Source of the DNA: Xanthomonas sp. Leaf131
Lineage (GTDB): Bacteria > Pseudomonadota > Gammaproteobacteria > Xanthomonadales > Xanthomonadaceae
NCBI RefSeq assembly: GCF_001423495.1
Contig: NZ_LMOG01000017.1
Span: forward strand, 62,001-126,000
Reading direction: 5' to 3'
DNA: 64,000 nucleotides
A program made the position numbers and the translations under genes. Of this stretch, positions 17,105 to 26,897 are shown in pieces (the first letter of the stretch is position 1; every line of letters starts with the position of its first letter). The notes beneath the pieces were generated by a model, which did no database searches, had not been told where the DNA came from, and saw only the letters and a list, made by a program, of their open reading frames with translations.

Positions 17105-19222
17105 TTACGCCGCAGCCGCCAGCCGCGGCCGGCGTGCATCCAGGCGGAACACCGAGACCGCTTCGCTCAGTTCCACTGCCTGCTCTTCCATTGCACGTGC
17201 TGCCGCAGAGGCTTCTTCCACCAGCGCGGCATTGCGCTGGGTAGTTTCGTCCATGTCATTCACGGTGCGGGCGACCTGCTCGATGCCGGACGCTTGTTCG
17301 CGCGATGCCGAGGAAATTTCCGCAATCAACGTGGTGACCTGCTGCACCGATTGCACAATCTGCTGCATCGTCTGCCCGGCCTGATCCACGCGTGCGCTAC
17401 CGCGCTCCACGCTGGCCACCGAGGCATCGATCAACTGCTTGACCTCCTTGGCCGCGCCGGCCGAACGCTGCGCCAGCGCGCGCACTTCCGAAGCGACCAC
17501 GGCGAAACCGCGGCCCTGTTCGCCGGCACGTGCGGCTTCCACCGCTGCGTTCAAGGCCAGGATATTGGTCTGGAACGCGATGCCGTCGATGACGCTGATG
17601 ATTTCGGCGATTTTTTTGGACGAGACTTCGATCTCGCCCATGGTGTCGACCACGCTGGCCACCATCTCGCCACCGCGGCCGGCGATCTCGGCGGCGGCCT
17701 GCGCACCGCGGCTGGCCTGCTGCGCGGTGTCCGAATTCTGCCGCACCGTGGAGGTGAGTTCTTCCATCGAAGCGGCGGTTTCTTCCAGGTTGGCGGCCTG
17801 CTGTTCGGTGCGCTGCGCCAGATCGTTGTTGCCGGCGGCGATCTCTGCCGACGCGGTGCGAATGGTCTGCGCTGCCACGGTGATGTCGCCGACGATATCG
17901 GTCAGGCGCTGCACGGTGGCATTGGCATCGTCGCGCATGCGCGCGAACACGCCTTGCTGGTTGCCGTGCATGCGTGCGGTCAGGTCACCCTCGGCAATGG
18001 CCTTAAGCAGCTGCGACAACTCGGCCAGATTCTGGTCCACGTTCTGCATCAAGCCATTGAGGCCGGTGACCATGCCGCGGAATTCGAACTGGTAGGCCTC
18101 GGCATTGCCGCGCGTGGCGAAGTCACCCGCCGCAGCGGCTTCGACCAGGCCACGGATTTCGCCATTGATCGCTGCCAGATTGTGCTTGGTGGCGTCCATC
18201 GCTTCGGTGATCTGCGCCTTTTCGCCCGGCAAGCGCGGCATATCCACCGACATGTCGCCCACCGCGTAGCGCTGCATCACCTGCAGCATGCCGCCGATCA
18301 GTTCCACCTGCGCGCCGATCAAACCATTGGTGTCGTCGACCATACGGCCATACGCACCCGGAAAGGCCTGCGCGTCCATGCGGTAGCTCATCTGCCCGGC
18401 TTCGTGGCGCTGCGCCATGTCGGCCTGTGCGGTGGAGACGTCGGTCAGCGTGGTGACCACCTGGCCCATCGCCTGGCCGAGCAAACCGATTTCATCGCGA
18501 TTGCTCACAGATGCGCGCGCCGACAGATCGCCAGCGGCCACCAGGCGTGCCGCACGTGCAACGGTTTCGATCGGGCGCACGATCGAGCGACGGATCCACC
18601 AGCCCAGCACCGCCACCAGACACAGCGCCGCACCGATCGTGGCCACTGCCGAGTACACCAACTTGTGCTGCGCCGATTGCGAACTGGCCAGCACGGCGGC
18701 ATCGGCCAGGGTCTTGCTGCGCTTCACCAGCGCTTCCAGGGTCTGGCTGGGCGCACGGTCCTGGCCTTTGACCAGCTGGTCACCCACCTGTGTGTCGTAG
18801 CCGGCCTGCGCGAACTTGCCCAGCGCCGCTTCGTAGTTGCGCTGCAAGGCCAGATGCGCCTTGGCAAACTCCTGCGCCAGCGCGCGCGCCTGCGGATCCT
18901 GGGTTGTCTTGGCTAGCGCTTCAGTGCCTGCCTGGACCTTGCTGCCGTCCTTGCGGAAGGCGCTCAGATGCTTGTCGAGCTGCACCGGATCGCGGCCGCG
19001 GATGAGTACGTTCTTCCAGTCCTGCACCTGCAGGCGGAAATCGCGGCTGATCTCCTCGCTGCTGGAGGCATGCGCCACTTCCGGCGGCACCTTGCCCGAC
19101 AGGCTCAACCAGGCCGTGCCCAAGCCGCCGAGTGCGCAGAGCAAGATGACCGCCAATCCCAGCGCAAGCGCGCCGAGCAGTTTGCCTTGCAGGCTGACGA
19201 ACTTCGGGGTGGCAGCAGACAT
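17105..19222 (-). CDS. Methyl-accepting chemotaxis protein
   Basis: The 705-residue inner-membrane chemoreceptor has a first membrane segment near residues 13-35, then a periplasmic sensor of about 150 residues. The second membrane segment is [22 protein letters not shown], followed by HAMP regions ([23 protein letters not shown] and a second near [12 protein letters not shown]). The cytoplasmic signalling tip ([34 protein letters not shown]-like) is canonical. The ligand is unknown, and no CheW-binding pentapeptide is present at the C-terminus. The ATG at 19222 was preferred to an upstream GTG at 19249; neither has a strong ribosome binding site. It is divergent from hrpB and convergent with yehS across the palindromic repeats. 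Confidence 0.93.
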   Translation of the reverse strand: MSAATPKFVSLQGKLLGALALGLAVILLCALGGLGTAWLSLSGKVPPEVAHASSSEEISRDFRLQVQDWKNVLIRGRDPVQLDKHLSAFRKDGSKVQAGTEALAKTTQDPQARALAQEFAKAHLALQRNYEAALGKFAQAGYDTQVGDQLVKGQDRAPSQTLEALVKRSKTLADAAVLASSQSAQHKLVYSAVATIGAALCLVAVLGWWIRRSIVRPIETVARAARLVAAGDLSARASVSNRDEIGLLGQAMGQVVTTLTDVSTAQADMAQRHEAGQMSYRMDAQAFPGAYGRMVDDTNGLIGAQVELIGGMLQVMQRYAVGDMSVDMPRLPGEKAQITEAMDATKHNLAAINGEIRGLVEAAAAGDFATRGNAEAYQFEFRGMVTGLNGLMQNVDQNLAELSQLLKAIAEGDLTARMHGNQQGVFARMRDDANATVQRLTDIVGDITVAAQTIRTASAEIAAGNNDLAQRTEQQAANLEETAASMEELTSTVRQNSDTAQQASRGAQAAAEIAGRGGEMVASVVDTMGEIEVSSKKIAEIISVIDGIAFQTNILALNAAVEAARAGEQGRGFAVVASEVRALAQRSAGAAKEVKQLIDASVASVERGSARVDQAGQTMQQIVQSVQQVTTLIAEISSASREQASGIEQVARTVNDMDETTQRNAALVEEASAAARAMEEQAVELSEAVSVFRLDARRPRLAAAA

Positions 19223-19407
19223 GGGTGCATCCAATAACGGGGATTGCACCGTTTATCGACGCGCCTGCGCGGGTCTGAAGCAGCCTCGGCCGCCACACCA
19301 GCCAGGTATGCCTTGGCACGCACGTCGCCGCGCGCGATTCCCTGACAGCCTTCACCCACCCGCCCGACCATCGCGCCGATCCGGGTGGCCCCGTATCCTT
19401 CCCGCGC

Positions 19408-21909
19408 ATGACCGACCCCGTTTTTCCGATCTCCCCGCTGTTGCCACACATCCGCGACAGCCTGGCCGCCCATCCGCGGCTGGTGCTGGAAGCCCCGCCC
19501 GGCGCTGGCAAGACCACCCAGGTGCCGCTGGCGCTGCTGGACGCGCCATGGCTGGCCGGCCGCAAGATCGTGATGCTGGAGCCGCGCCGCGTGGCTGCCC
19601 GCAGCGCGGCGATGTTCATGGCGCGCCAGCTGGGCGAGCCGGTCGGCGAGACCGTGGGCTACCGCATCCGCTTCGAGAACAAGACCTCCGCGCGCACCCG
19701 TATTGAAGTCGTCACCGAGGGCATCCTGACCCGGCTGATCCAGGACGACCCGATGCTGGAGCACATCGGCGCGCTGCTGTTCGACGAATTCCACGAACGC
19801 CACCTGGCCGGCGACCTCGGTCTGGCGCTGGCGCTGGACGTGCAGGCACAGGTGCGCGAGGACCTGCGCATTGTGGCGATGTCGGCCACGCTCGATGGCG
19901 AGCGCCTGGCCGGCTTTCTCGACGCACCGCGCCTGAGCAGCGCCGGGCGCAGTTTTCCGGTGGAGATCGCGCACTTCCCCGCGCGGCGCGACGAGGCGCT
20001 GGAGCCGCAGACGCGCCGCGCGGTGGAACAGGCCTTGTCCACGCATCCGGGCGATGTGCTGGTGTTCCTGCCTGGCCAGCGCGAGATCGCACGCGTGCAT
20101 AGCGCGCTGCAGGAGGTGCTGGACCCGGCAGTGCAGGTGCTACCGCTGCATGGCGAGCTGCCGGTCGAGGCGCAAAGCCAGGTACTGCAACCCGACCCGT
20201 CAGGGCGCCGCCGCGTGGTGCTGGCGACCAACGTCGCCGAGTCCTCCGTGACCCTGCCCGGCGTGCGCGTGGTGATCGACAGCGGGTTGGCGCGCGAGCC
20301 GCATTACGACCCCAACAGCGGCTTCTCGCGGTTGGACATCGCCACCATTGCGCAAGCCTCGGCCGACCAACGCGCCGGCCGCGCCGGGCGTGTGGCCAGC
20401 GGTTGGGCGTACCGGCTGTGGCCGCAATCGCAACGGCTGGAACCGCAGCGGCGTGCCGAAATCACCCAGGTGGAACTGGCCGGCCTGGCGCTGGAACTGG
20501 CGGCCTGGGGCAGTGCCGCGCTGCGTTTTGTCGATGCACCGCCCGCCGGCGCGCTCGCCGCCGCACACGAATTGCTGCAGCGGCTGGGCGCACTCACCGA
20601 CAGCGGTGGCATCACCACCGTGGGCCGGCGCATGCTCGCGCTGGGCACGCACCCGCGCCTGGCCGCAATGCTGGCGCAGTCCGGCGATGTGGCGCGCGTA
20701 GCGTTGGCCTGCGACCTGGCCGCCTTGCTGGAAGCGCGCGACCCGCTGCGTCAGGGCGGCGATGGACTGGCTGCGCGCTGGCGTGCGCTGGCCGCCTTCC
20801 GGCAAGGTCGCAGCGCATACGATGCCAACCGCGGCGGCCTGGCCGCGATCGACAGCGCCGCCAAGCAATGGCGACGCCGGCTGCGTTGCGACAGCGCACC
20901 GCCGGCCAGCGTGGAGGCGCACGCACTCGGCGACCTGCTCTCGCACGCCTTCCCCGACCGCATCGCCGCACGCCACCCTGCCGACCCGCTGCGCTACCTG
21001 CTCGCCAACGGCCGCAGCGCGCGCCTGTTCGACCACAGCGATCTGCGCGGCGAACCGTGGCTGGTCGCCAGCGAACTGCGTTACGAGGCCAAGGACGCGC
21101 TGCTGCTGCGCGCCGCACCAGTGGACGAAGGCTATCTGCGCCGTAGCGTGCCCGAGCGCTTCGTGCAACAGGATCTGGTGCAGTGGGATGCGGACAAACG
21201 CGCCCTGGTGGCACGCCGGCAATCCAGCTTCGACCGCATCGTGCTCGACAGCCGCCCGGCCGGCCGTGTCGATCCCGCGCAAGCCGCCAGCGCGCTCACC
21301 GAGGCGGTACGTCAGCTGGGGCTGGATGCCTTGCCCTGGACCGACGGCCTGCGCCAATGGCGTGCACGCGTGCAGTCGCTACGCGCCTGGATGCCGGAGC
21401 TTGCGCTGCCCGACCTGTCAGATACCGCGTTGCTCGACACGTTGGAGACCTGGCTGCGCCCGGCGTTTGTTGGTAAAACCCGGCTCGACGCGCTCGACGA
21501 AAGCAGCCTGGGTGAGGCGCTCAAGGTCGCCTTGCCGTGGGACCGGCGCCAGTTGATCGACCGCCACGCGCCCACCCGCATCAGCGTGCCCTCGGGCATG
21601 GAGCGGCAGATCAGCTACACCGTCGATGACGCCGGGCAACCGTTGCCACCGGTGCTGGCGGTCAAGTTGCAGGAACTGTTCGGCCTGGCCGAAACCCCAC
21701 GCATCGCCGACGGCCGCATCCCGCTAACCCTGCACCTGCTCTCACCAGGTGGCCGCCCGTTGCAGGTGACGCAAGATCTGAAAAGCTTCTGGGTAACGAC
21801 GTATCCGGACGTCAGGAAGGAGATGAAGGGGCGGTATCCACGGCATCCGTGGCCGGAAGACCCATGGACAGCCACAGCAACGCACAGAGCAAAACCGCGC
21901 GGCACCTGA
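19408..21909 (+). CDS. hrpB: ATP-dependent RNA helicase HrpB
   Basis: The 833-residue DEAH-family helicase has Walker A APPGAGKTTQ (K35), motif II DEFHER, motif III MSATLDG, and motif VI ASADQRAGRAGR. The HrpB-specific C-terminal domain ends KEMKGRYPRHPWPEDP. HrpB proteins are cytoplasmic and of uncertain cellular role. The reading frame is intact. Its last 18 or so codons lie inside a 55-base sequence that is duplicated 118 bases downstream, and the differences at the end of that copy are synonymous. Confidence 0.95.
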   Translation: MTDPVFPISPLLPHIRDSLAAHPRLVLEAPPGAGKTTQVPLALLDAPWLAGRKIVMLEPRRVAARSAAMFMARQLGEPVGETVGYRIRFENKTSARTRIEVVTEGILTRLIQDDPMLEHIGALLFDEFHERHLAGDLGLALALDVQAQVREDLRIVAMSATLDGERLAGFLDAPRLSSAGRSFPVEIAHFPARRDEALEPQTRRAVEQALSTHPGDVLVFLPGQREIARVHSALQEVLDPAVQVLPLHGELPVEAQSQVLQPDPSGRRRVVLATNVAESSVTLPGVRVVIDSGLAREPHYDPNSGFSRLDIATIAQASADQRAGRAGRVASGWAYRLWPQSQRLEPQRRAEITQVELAGLALELAAWGSAALRFVDAPPAGALAAAHELLQRLGALTDSGGITTVGRRMLALGTHPRLAAMLAQSGDVARVALACDLAALLEARDPLRQGGDGLAARWRALAAFRQGRSAYDANRGGLAAIDSAAKQWRRRLRCDSAPPASVEAHALGDLLSHAFPDRIAARHPADPLRYLLANGRSARLFDHSDLRGEPWLVASELRYEAKDALLLRAAPVDEGYLRRSVPERFVQQDLVQWDADKRALVARRQSSFDRIVLDSRPAGRVDPAQAASALTEAVRQLGLDALPWTDGLRQWRARVQSLRAWMPELALPDLSDTALLDTLETWLRPAFVGKTRLDALDESSLGEALKVALPWDRRQLIDRHAPTRISVPSGMERQISYTVDDAGQPLPPVLAVKLQELFGLAETPRIADGRIPLTLHLLSPGGRPLQVTQDLKSFWVTTYPDVRKEMKGRYPRHPWPEDPWTATATHRAKPRGT
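21851..21905 (+). repeat. 55-base direct repeat, copy inside the hrpB 3' end
   Basis: Positions 21851-21905 encode the C-terminal residues of HrpB (PEDPWTATATHRAKPRGT) and recur at 21969-22023 with a single C/T difference. The copy starts in the Trp-Pro codons and ends in the last sense codon. Confidence 0.9.
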
Positions 21910-21968
21910 TGGGTCCTGACCCGCAGCGGCGGTGAAAGATGTCAGGTGCCCAGCGATTTCTGCGGCGC

Positions 21969-22023
21969 GGCCGGAAGACCCATGGACAGCCACAGCAACG
22001 CACAGAGCAAAACCGCGTGGCAC
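21969..22023 (+). repeat. 55-base direct repeat, downstream copy of the hrpB 3' end
   Basis: This segment is 118 bases downstream of the first copy. Read in the hrpB frame it ends K-P-R-G-T-stop with CGT for CGC, ACG for ACC and TAA for TGA, so the end of the protein is preserved by synonymous changes. It has no start codon of its own. Between the copies lie 63 bases of non-coding sequence. Confidence 0.9.
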
Positions 22024-22028
22024 GTAAT

Positions 22029-22151
22029 AGCCCCTCTCCCGTCGGGAGAGGGGTTGGGGTGAGGGTACGTGCGAAGCACTCACGTTGTTCAACTGCACGT
22101 GGCTTCGCTCGTACCCTCATCCGCCCTTCGGGCACCTTCTCCCGATGGGAG
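22029..22151. repeat. Dispersed palindromic intergenic element, copy 2
   Basis: It opens with the hairpin CCCCTCTCCC-GTC-GGGAGAGGGG, then GGTGAGGGTACG and TGCGAAGCA. After about 20 bases it mirrors these with GCTTCGCTCGTACCCTCATCC, CGCCCTTCGGGC and TTCTCCCGATGGGAGAAG. Its ends match those of the element at 9121-9271. Together with the hrpB tail repeat it fills the gene-free stretch 21910-22327. Confidence 0.75.
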
Positions 22152-22327
22152 AAGAGAACGACACCAGCCACGTTCAGACCTTCATCGCTTCCAGATAAGC
22201 ACCAATCACTGCAGCGCCCTGCCTGCCTTCCTAACCGCAACCCAAACAAGCCCTACCACCGCTAACACCGTCTATACGCACCAGCCCACACACTGCGGCC
22301 CACGTACTCAGAAAGGAAACGCCTCCA

Positions 22328-22759
22328 ATGAGCAAGCTGACTGTGATCACCGAACGCGCCCTGGAGCGTGCCCTGGAACTTGCCGGCACTGCCGGCGACC
22401 ACCTGCGTCACGCCGCGTCCGATGCGGGCGACAAGGCACGCACTGCAGGCAGCAGCCTGCGTCATTTCGGCCCGGGCGCCAGCGAATGGCTGAAGACCGG
22501 CGCCGCACTGGGTGCCGTGCGTAGCGGTGGCAAGGTCGTCGGCAAAGTGGTCAAGCGCAACCCCGCCATTACCGTGGCTGCCGCCGTCGCCGGCCTGGGC
22601 CTGATCGGGTATGCCGTGTATCGCAAGCGCCAACGTGATCAGCAGGTGCTCGGCGGCAATGTGCATCGCCTGGATCGCGAAAATGCCGGTAACGCCAGCG
22701 CCCGTCGCGCGGCCTATCAGCGTCGCGGTGCAGTGACCCCGAGCGACGGCATCGAATAA
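22328..22759 (+). CDS. Hypothetical protein with one membrane segment
   Basis: An AAAGGAAA box about 10 bases before the ATG supports the start. The 143-residue product has an Ala-rich helical N-terminal half. A single hydrophobic segment (AITVAAAVAGLGLIGYAVYR, about residues 80-99) is followed by a basic C-terminal tail rich in Arg and Gln. I do not recognise a family. The layout resembles small membrane-anchored stress proteins, but no function can be inferred. A strong hairpin follows the stop, so the gene is probably monocistronic. Confidence 0.7.
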   Translation: MSKLTVITERALERALELAGTAGDHLRHAASDAGDKARTAGSSLRHFGPGASEWLKTGAALGAVRSGGKVVGKVVKRNPAITVAAAVAGLGLIGYAVYRKRQRDQQVLGGNVHRLDRENAGNASARRAAYQRRGAVTPSDGIE

Positions 22760-22780
22760 GCCATCGCTTCAGGTAAAACC

Positions 22781-22815
22781 CGACAACGCCACGGCCCTGC
22801 GCCGTGGCGTTGTCG
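22781..22815 (+). terminator. Strong hairpin after the 143-residue hypothetical gene
   Basis: CGACAACGCCACGGC (22781-22795) pairs perfectly with GCCGTGGCGTTGTCG (22801-22815) around the loop CCTGC. The hairpin starts 22 bases past the stop codon. The following TGTGTGGG is only weakly T-rich, so it may terminate or stabilise the mRNA end. Confidence 0.7.
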
Positions 22816-23030
22816 TGTGTGGGATGCAATCCATCGCAGTGCATTGATGTCATCGCCTGACACACCACCGAACTCACCATAGCGATTTGGCTTAGCGACA
22901 TAACCACACTCCATTTCTGAATAGCGGACTCAGCGGTGATTAATGTCCGCGGGGAGCCACACCGAGATCAGCGTCGCAGTTGCGCGCTTGCGGGGTGCTC
23001 CCACCTCCCCACATTCAGAAGTGACTGTTC

Positions 23031-26024
23031 ATGACCGCTCGCTCTCCCATCTTCCGACCCAGCGCGCTCACGTTGGCGCTATTGCTTGCCAGCGCGGCAC
23101 CGCTGGCCTTCGCGCAATCCACCACCGGCAGCATCGCCGGCCAGGCGCCTGCCTCGGCCAGCCGCATCGTGGTGCGTAGCGATACCGGCCTCACCCGCGA
23201 AGTGGAGGTCGATGCGCGCGGCCGCTACGCCTTGGGCCAGTTGCCGTTAGGCACGTATTCGGTGGTGGCCAAGGATGCGTCCGGCACTGTATTGAACACG
23301 CGCGAAGCGGTGACGCTGACGGTAGGCACCACCACCGATGTGTCGTTCGGCGCGGTGACACAACTGGATGGCGTCAGCGTCACCGCCGATCGTGCGGCGG
23401 CCGCGATCGATGTCACCACCGTGGATTCGCGCACCGTCATCACTGCCGAGCAATTGCAGCGACTGCCACTTGGCCGTTCGGCCGAAGCGATCGCGCAGCT
23501 GGCACCGGGCGTGGTCGGCAACAGCGGAAGTGGCACCTACAGTGGCCCGAGCGGCGAGCAGTTGGTGAGCTTCGGCGGTTCGTCCGCTGCAGAGAACGCG
23601 TATTACATCAACGGCTTCAACACCACCGATCCGCTGCGCGGCCTGGGCGGCCTGACCCTGCCCTACGGCAGCATCGATCAGCTGGAGGTCTATACCGGCG
23701 GCTACAGCGCCAAGTACGGGCGCTCCGATGGCGGCGTGATCAATGCCGTGGGCAAGCGTGGCACCAACGACTGGCACTTCGGTGGTCAGGCATTGTGGGA
23801 GCCGGCGTCTGCGCGTGCCGACAAGGACGATGTGCGTTACCCCGGCAATGGCGCGTTGTATCGCCCCGATAGCCAGGACCGCCAATGGGTGTCCACCCAG
23901 AGCGTGTATGCCGGCGGCCCGTTGATCCAGGACAAGCTGTTCCTGTTCGGCTCCTACGAACTGGAGCGCCGCCAGGGCCGCGAACTGGACAGCGTGGAAG
24001 ACACCAACGCCGACACCAGTTATCGGTACGACCGCCCGCGCTGGTACGGCAAGCTGGATTGGAACATCACCGACAACCACCTGCTGGAACTCACCGGCGC
24101 CTCCAGCCGCAACGTGTATCGCGGCAGCATCTACAACTACGATTACGATGCATTGAGTCGCGGCAGCCTGCGTGGCCAGGACGACACCACCAAGACCGGC
24201 GGCAATCTGTGGAGCGCCAAATACACCGGTTATCTCACCGACCGCCTTACCGTCAGCGCGCTGTACGGCAAGATGAGATCCGACGACTATGTCGGCAATC
24301 CTGCCTATGACAGCTCGCTGACGTTTCTGTCCAATGCCTCGCTGCAGAATCCCGCACTCAATGGCGGCAGCCCGATCACCAATGCACAGACCACCGCGTC
24401 ATTGATCGACCCGGATCGCGGCAACCGCAGCGACAATCTGCGACTGGATCTGAATTACGTCATCGGCCAGCACTCGATCACCGTCGGGATCGACAACCAG
24501 AATGCACGCGCACTCAATCGCGGCTCGGTGTCCTCCGGCGATGGCTATTACTGGATCTACGGCCAGTCCAATCCGAATGTGCCAATCAGCACCGGCCTGG
24601 GCGTGCCGGCCACCGGTGGCATCGTCAATGGCCAAGACGGCTACTACGTGCGCCGCTACATCTCCAGTTCGCTGGCCTCGGTGCGCTCGGCACAACGCGC
24701 GCAATACATCGAAGACAACTGGCAGGTCAGCGACCGGCTGTTGCTCAATCTGGGCTTGCGGCTGGATCAGTTCACCAACTTCAACCGCGATGGCGATGCC
24801 TACATCAAGCAGTCCAGCGGGCAATGGGCGCCGCGTCTGGGCTTCAGCTGGGATGTCGATGGCGACGGGCGTTTCAAGGTGTTCGGCAATGCGGGGCGTT
24901 ACTACCTGGCACTGCCACTCAACCCCGCCTTCAACGCGGCCGGTGCCACCTTGGCGACGTCGACGTATTACACCTATGGCGGCATCGACGCCAACGGCTA
25001 CCCCACCGATCTGACCCAGTTCTCCGAGCCGGTCTCGTCCAACAACAACTACGGCATCCTGCCCGATCCCAAGACCGTGGCGACGTCCGGTATCAAGCCC
25101 TCGTTCCAGGACGAATTCATCCTGGGCTTTTCCAAGACGCTCGGCGACAGCTGGGTGTACGGCGCCAAGGCAACCTATCGTTTGTTGCGCAGTGGCGTGG
25201 ATGATTACTGCGATATCGATGCGGTATTGGCCAAGTCCGATGCACTGGGCTACGACGTCACCAAGCAGAGCAATCCGGTCAGCTGCTGGCTGATCAATCC
25301 GGGCAAGGCCAACACCTTCACCCTGGTCGATACCGGCGGCAACTACGTCAGCGTGCCGCTGAACAATGCCGAGCTCGGCATGCCGGCCTTCAAGCGCAAC
25401 TACTACGCGCTCAACCTGTCGTTGGAACATCCCTTCGACAGCCGTTGGTACGCCAAGGCCGACTACACCTTCTCGCGCAGCTACGGCACCACCGAAGGCC
25501 AACTGCTCTCCAACATCGGCCAGACCGCGGTCGCCACCTCGCAAGCGTGGGATTACGCGCAGCTGATGGAACATACCAACGGCCCGCAGAGCAACGACCA
25601 CACCCATCAGCTCAAGCTGTACGGCTATTACCAGATCACCCCGCAGTGGCTGGTGTCGGCCAACCTGGCGGTGGTCACCGGCGCGCCATTCAGCCCGCTC
25701 GGCGCGTACGGTCCCAACTTCGAGGATCCGGCCGGTTATGGCATCGCCTATCACTATTACCAGGGCCAACCCGCGCCTCCGGGCAGCCAGGGCCGCCTGC
25801 CGACGATGACGCAGCTGGATCTGGGCCTGGCTTATCGCCCCGGTTTTGGCGATGGCAAACTCGGTTTCAATCTGGATGTCTTCAACGTGTTCAACACCCA
25901 GACTGCGTTGTGGCGCTATCCCTATTCGGAACTGGAACCCGGACAACCGAATCCACTGTACGGGGCGGCGAACGTGCGGCAGGCGCCGCGCTCGTTGCGG
26001 GTGAGCGTCAGCTTCGATTACTGA
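23031..26024 (+). CDS. TonB-dependent receptor, Oar-like, with carboxypeptidase-regulatory-like domain
   Basis: The 997-residue outer-membrane protein has a signal peptide (residues 1 to about 29, ending AFAQ). A small beta-sandwich domain of about 80 residues follows (TGSIAGQAPASAS to VSFGAVTQLDGVSV), then a plug domain (LPLGRSAEAIAQLAPGVVG, YYINGFNTTDPL, GGYSAKYGRSDGGVINAV) and a large beta barrel. It ends with the outer-membrane signature SVSFDY. The OAR-type receptors abundant in xanthomonads take up unknown substrates. There is no transport partner nearby. The start at 23031 has no strong Shine-Dalgarno, but it is the first ATG before the signal peptide. Confidence 0.9.
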   Translation: MTARSPIFRPSALTLALLLASAAPLAFAQSTTGSIAGQAPASASRIVVRSDTGLTREVEVDARGRYALGQLPLGTYSVVAKDASGTVLNTREAVTLTVGTTTDVSFGAVTQLDGVSVTADRAAAAIDVTTVDSRTVITAEQLQRLPLGRSAEAIAQLAPGVVGNSGSGTYSGPSGEQLVSFGGSSAAENAYYINGFNTTDPLRGLGGLTLPYGSIDQLEVYTGGYSAKYGRSDGGVINAVGKRGTNDWHFGGQALWEPASARADKDDVRYPGNGALYRPDSQDRQWVSTQSVYAGGPLIQDKLFLFGSYELERRQGRELDSVEDTNADTSYRYDRPRWYGKLDWNITDNHLLELTGASSRNVYRGSIYNYDYDALSRGSLRGQDDTTKTGGNLWSAKYTGYLTDRLTVSALYGKMRSDDYVGNPAYDSSLTFLSNASLQNPALNGGSPITNAQTTASLIDPDRGNRSDNLRLDLNYVIGQHSITVGIDNQNARALNRGSVSSGDGYYWIYGQSNPNVPISTGLGVPATGGIVNGQDGYYVRRYISSSLASVRSAQRAQYIEDNWQVSDRLLLNLGLRLDQFTNFNRDGDAYIKQSSGQWAPRLGFSWDVDGDGRFKVFGNAGRYYLALPLNPAFNAAGATLATSTYYTYGGIDANGYPTDLTQFSEPVSSNNNYGILPDPKTVATSGIKPSFQDEFILGFSKTLGDSWVYGAKATYRLLRSGVDDYCDIDAVLAKSDALGYDVTKQSNPVSCWLINPGKANTFTLVDTGGNYVSVPLNNAELGMPAFKRNYYALNLSLEHPFDSRWYAKADYTFSRSYGTTEGQLLSNIGQTAVATSQAWDYAQLMEHTNGPQSNDHTHQLKLYGYYQITPQWLVSANLAVVTGAPFSPLGAYGPNFEDPAGYGIAYHYYQGQPAPPGSQGRLPTMTQLDLGLAYRPGFGDGKLGFNLDVFNVFNTQTALWRYPYSELEPGQPNPLYGAANVRQAPRSLRVSVSFDY

Positions 26025-26190
26025 GGCTGCGTGCGGCTGGCAAGGCGTTACGAGCGAGCGTGTGTCGCACAACGGCCGTGTTGACTGCTGCTGTCAGCAG
26101 TTGCTTCTGAATGCACGCATCGCGGCCCAGGTCGCGGTGCGTTGCTGTGCCTCGACGCGATTCAGCAGAGCGAGCGCTGAAAAACCAAAC

Positions 26191-26763
26191 TCAGCGTCGC
26201 GCTCGGCTTGGGCGCGCGTGATGTGTTTCTTCCGCACGCCACTGGCCCGGCGCAAGCGTATCCAGCCTCCAGTCACCGATCGCCACACGGATCAGACGCA
26301 AGGTGGGAAGGCCCACCGACGCGGTCATGCGCCGCACCTGACGGTTGCGGCCTTCGGTGATCTGCAGTTCCAGCCATGCATCGGGTACGGTCTTGCGCAC
26401 GCGCACCGGCGGATCGCGTGACCACAGTTGCGGTACCGGATCGAGCCTGCGCACCTTGGCCGGCCGGGTCGGGCCATCGTTGAGCACCACGCCATCGCGC
26501 AAGGCCTGCAGCTGTGCAGGATCCGGCTCGCCTTCCACCTGCACCCAATAGGTCTTGGGTTGTTTGTGACGCGGGTCGGTCAGGCGATGCGCCAATGCAC
26601 CGTCGTCGGTCAGCAATAGCAGCCCTTCACTGTCGTGATCCAGACGGCCGGCCGCGTACACGTCGGCCGGCAAGCCGAACTCGGCCAGCGTCCGCTTGGG
26701 CGGCTGCGAGCGGTCGCTGAATTGCGACAGCACGCCATAGGGTTTGTTCAACAACACCAACAT
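26191..26763 (-). CDS. rluE: 23S rRNA pseudouridine synthase, RluE type
   Basis: The 190-residue enzyme modifies uridine in 23S rRNA (position 2457 in E. coli). Motif I opening MLVLLNKPYGVLSQF, the catalytic GRLDHDSEGLLLLT (D42) and EGRNRQVRRM identify the RsuA/RluB/E/F group. The lack of an S4 domain and the short length favour RluE. The C-terminal tail is basic. The gene stands alone, antisense to its neighbours. Confidence 0.9.
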   Translation of the reverse strand: MLVLLNKPYGVLSQFSDRSQPPKRTLAEFGLPADVYAAGRLDHDSEGLLLLTDDGALAHRLTDPRHKQPKTYWVQVEGEPDPAQLQALRDGVVLNDGPTRPAKVRRLDPVPQLWSRDPPVRVRKTVPDAWLELQITEGRNRQVRRMTASVGLPTLRLIRVAIGDWRLDTLAPGQWRAEETHHARPSRARR

Positions 26764-26897
26764 GCCAATCCTGTTGCGTCAGAGCGATGCAAGACGCCAG
26801 GCACGAGGCAATGCGCGTGCGTGGGGCCATGCGTTGGTTGGCGGTACGAACGCCTGCATGCCGAACGCGCACTGCGCGGCGGCATGCAGGCACGGCC

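Noticed and set aside
17072-18916. Plus-strand open frame of 614 codons opposite the chemoreceptor
   Set aside because: The His/Arg/Gly-rich translation is a shadow of the conserved signalling domain on the minus strand.
22945-23025. Possible riboswitch upstream of the TonB-dependent receptor
   Set aside because: Only a short GGGAGC/GCTCCC inverted repeat is visible; no known riboswitch core such as the B12 box can be identified.
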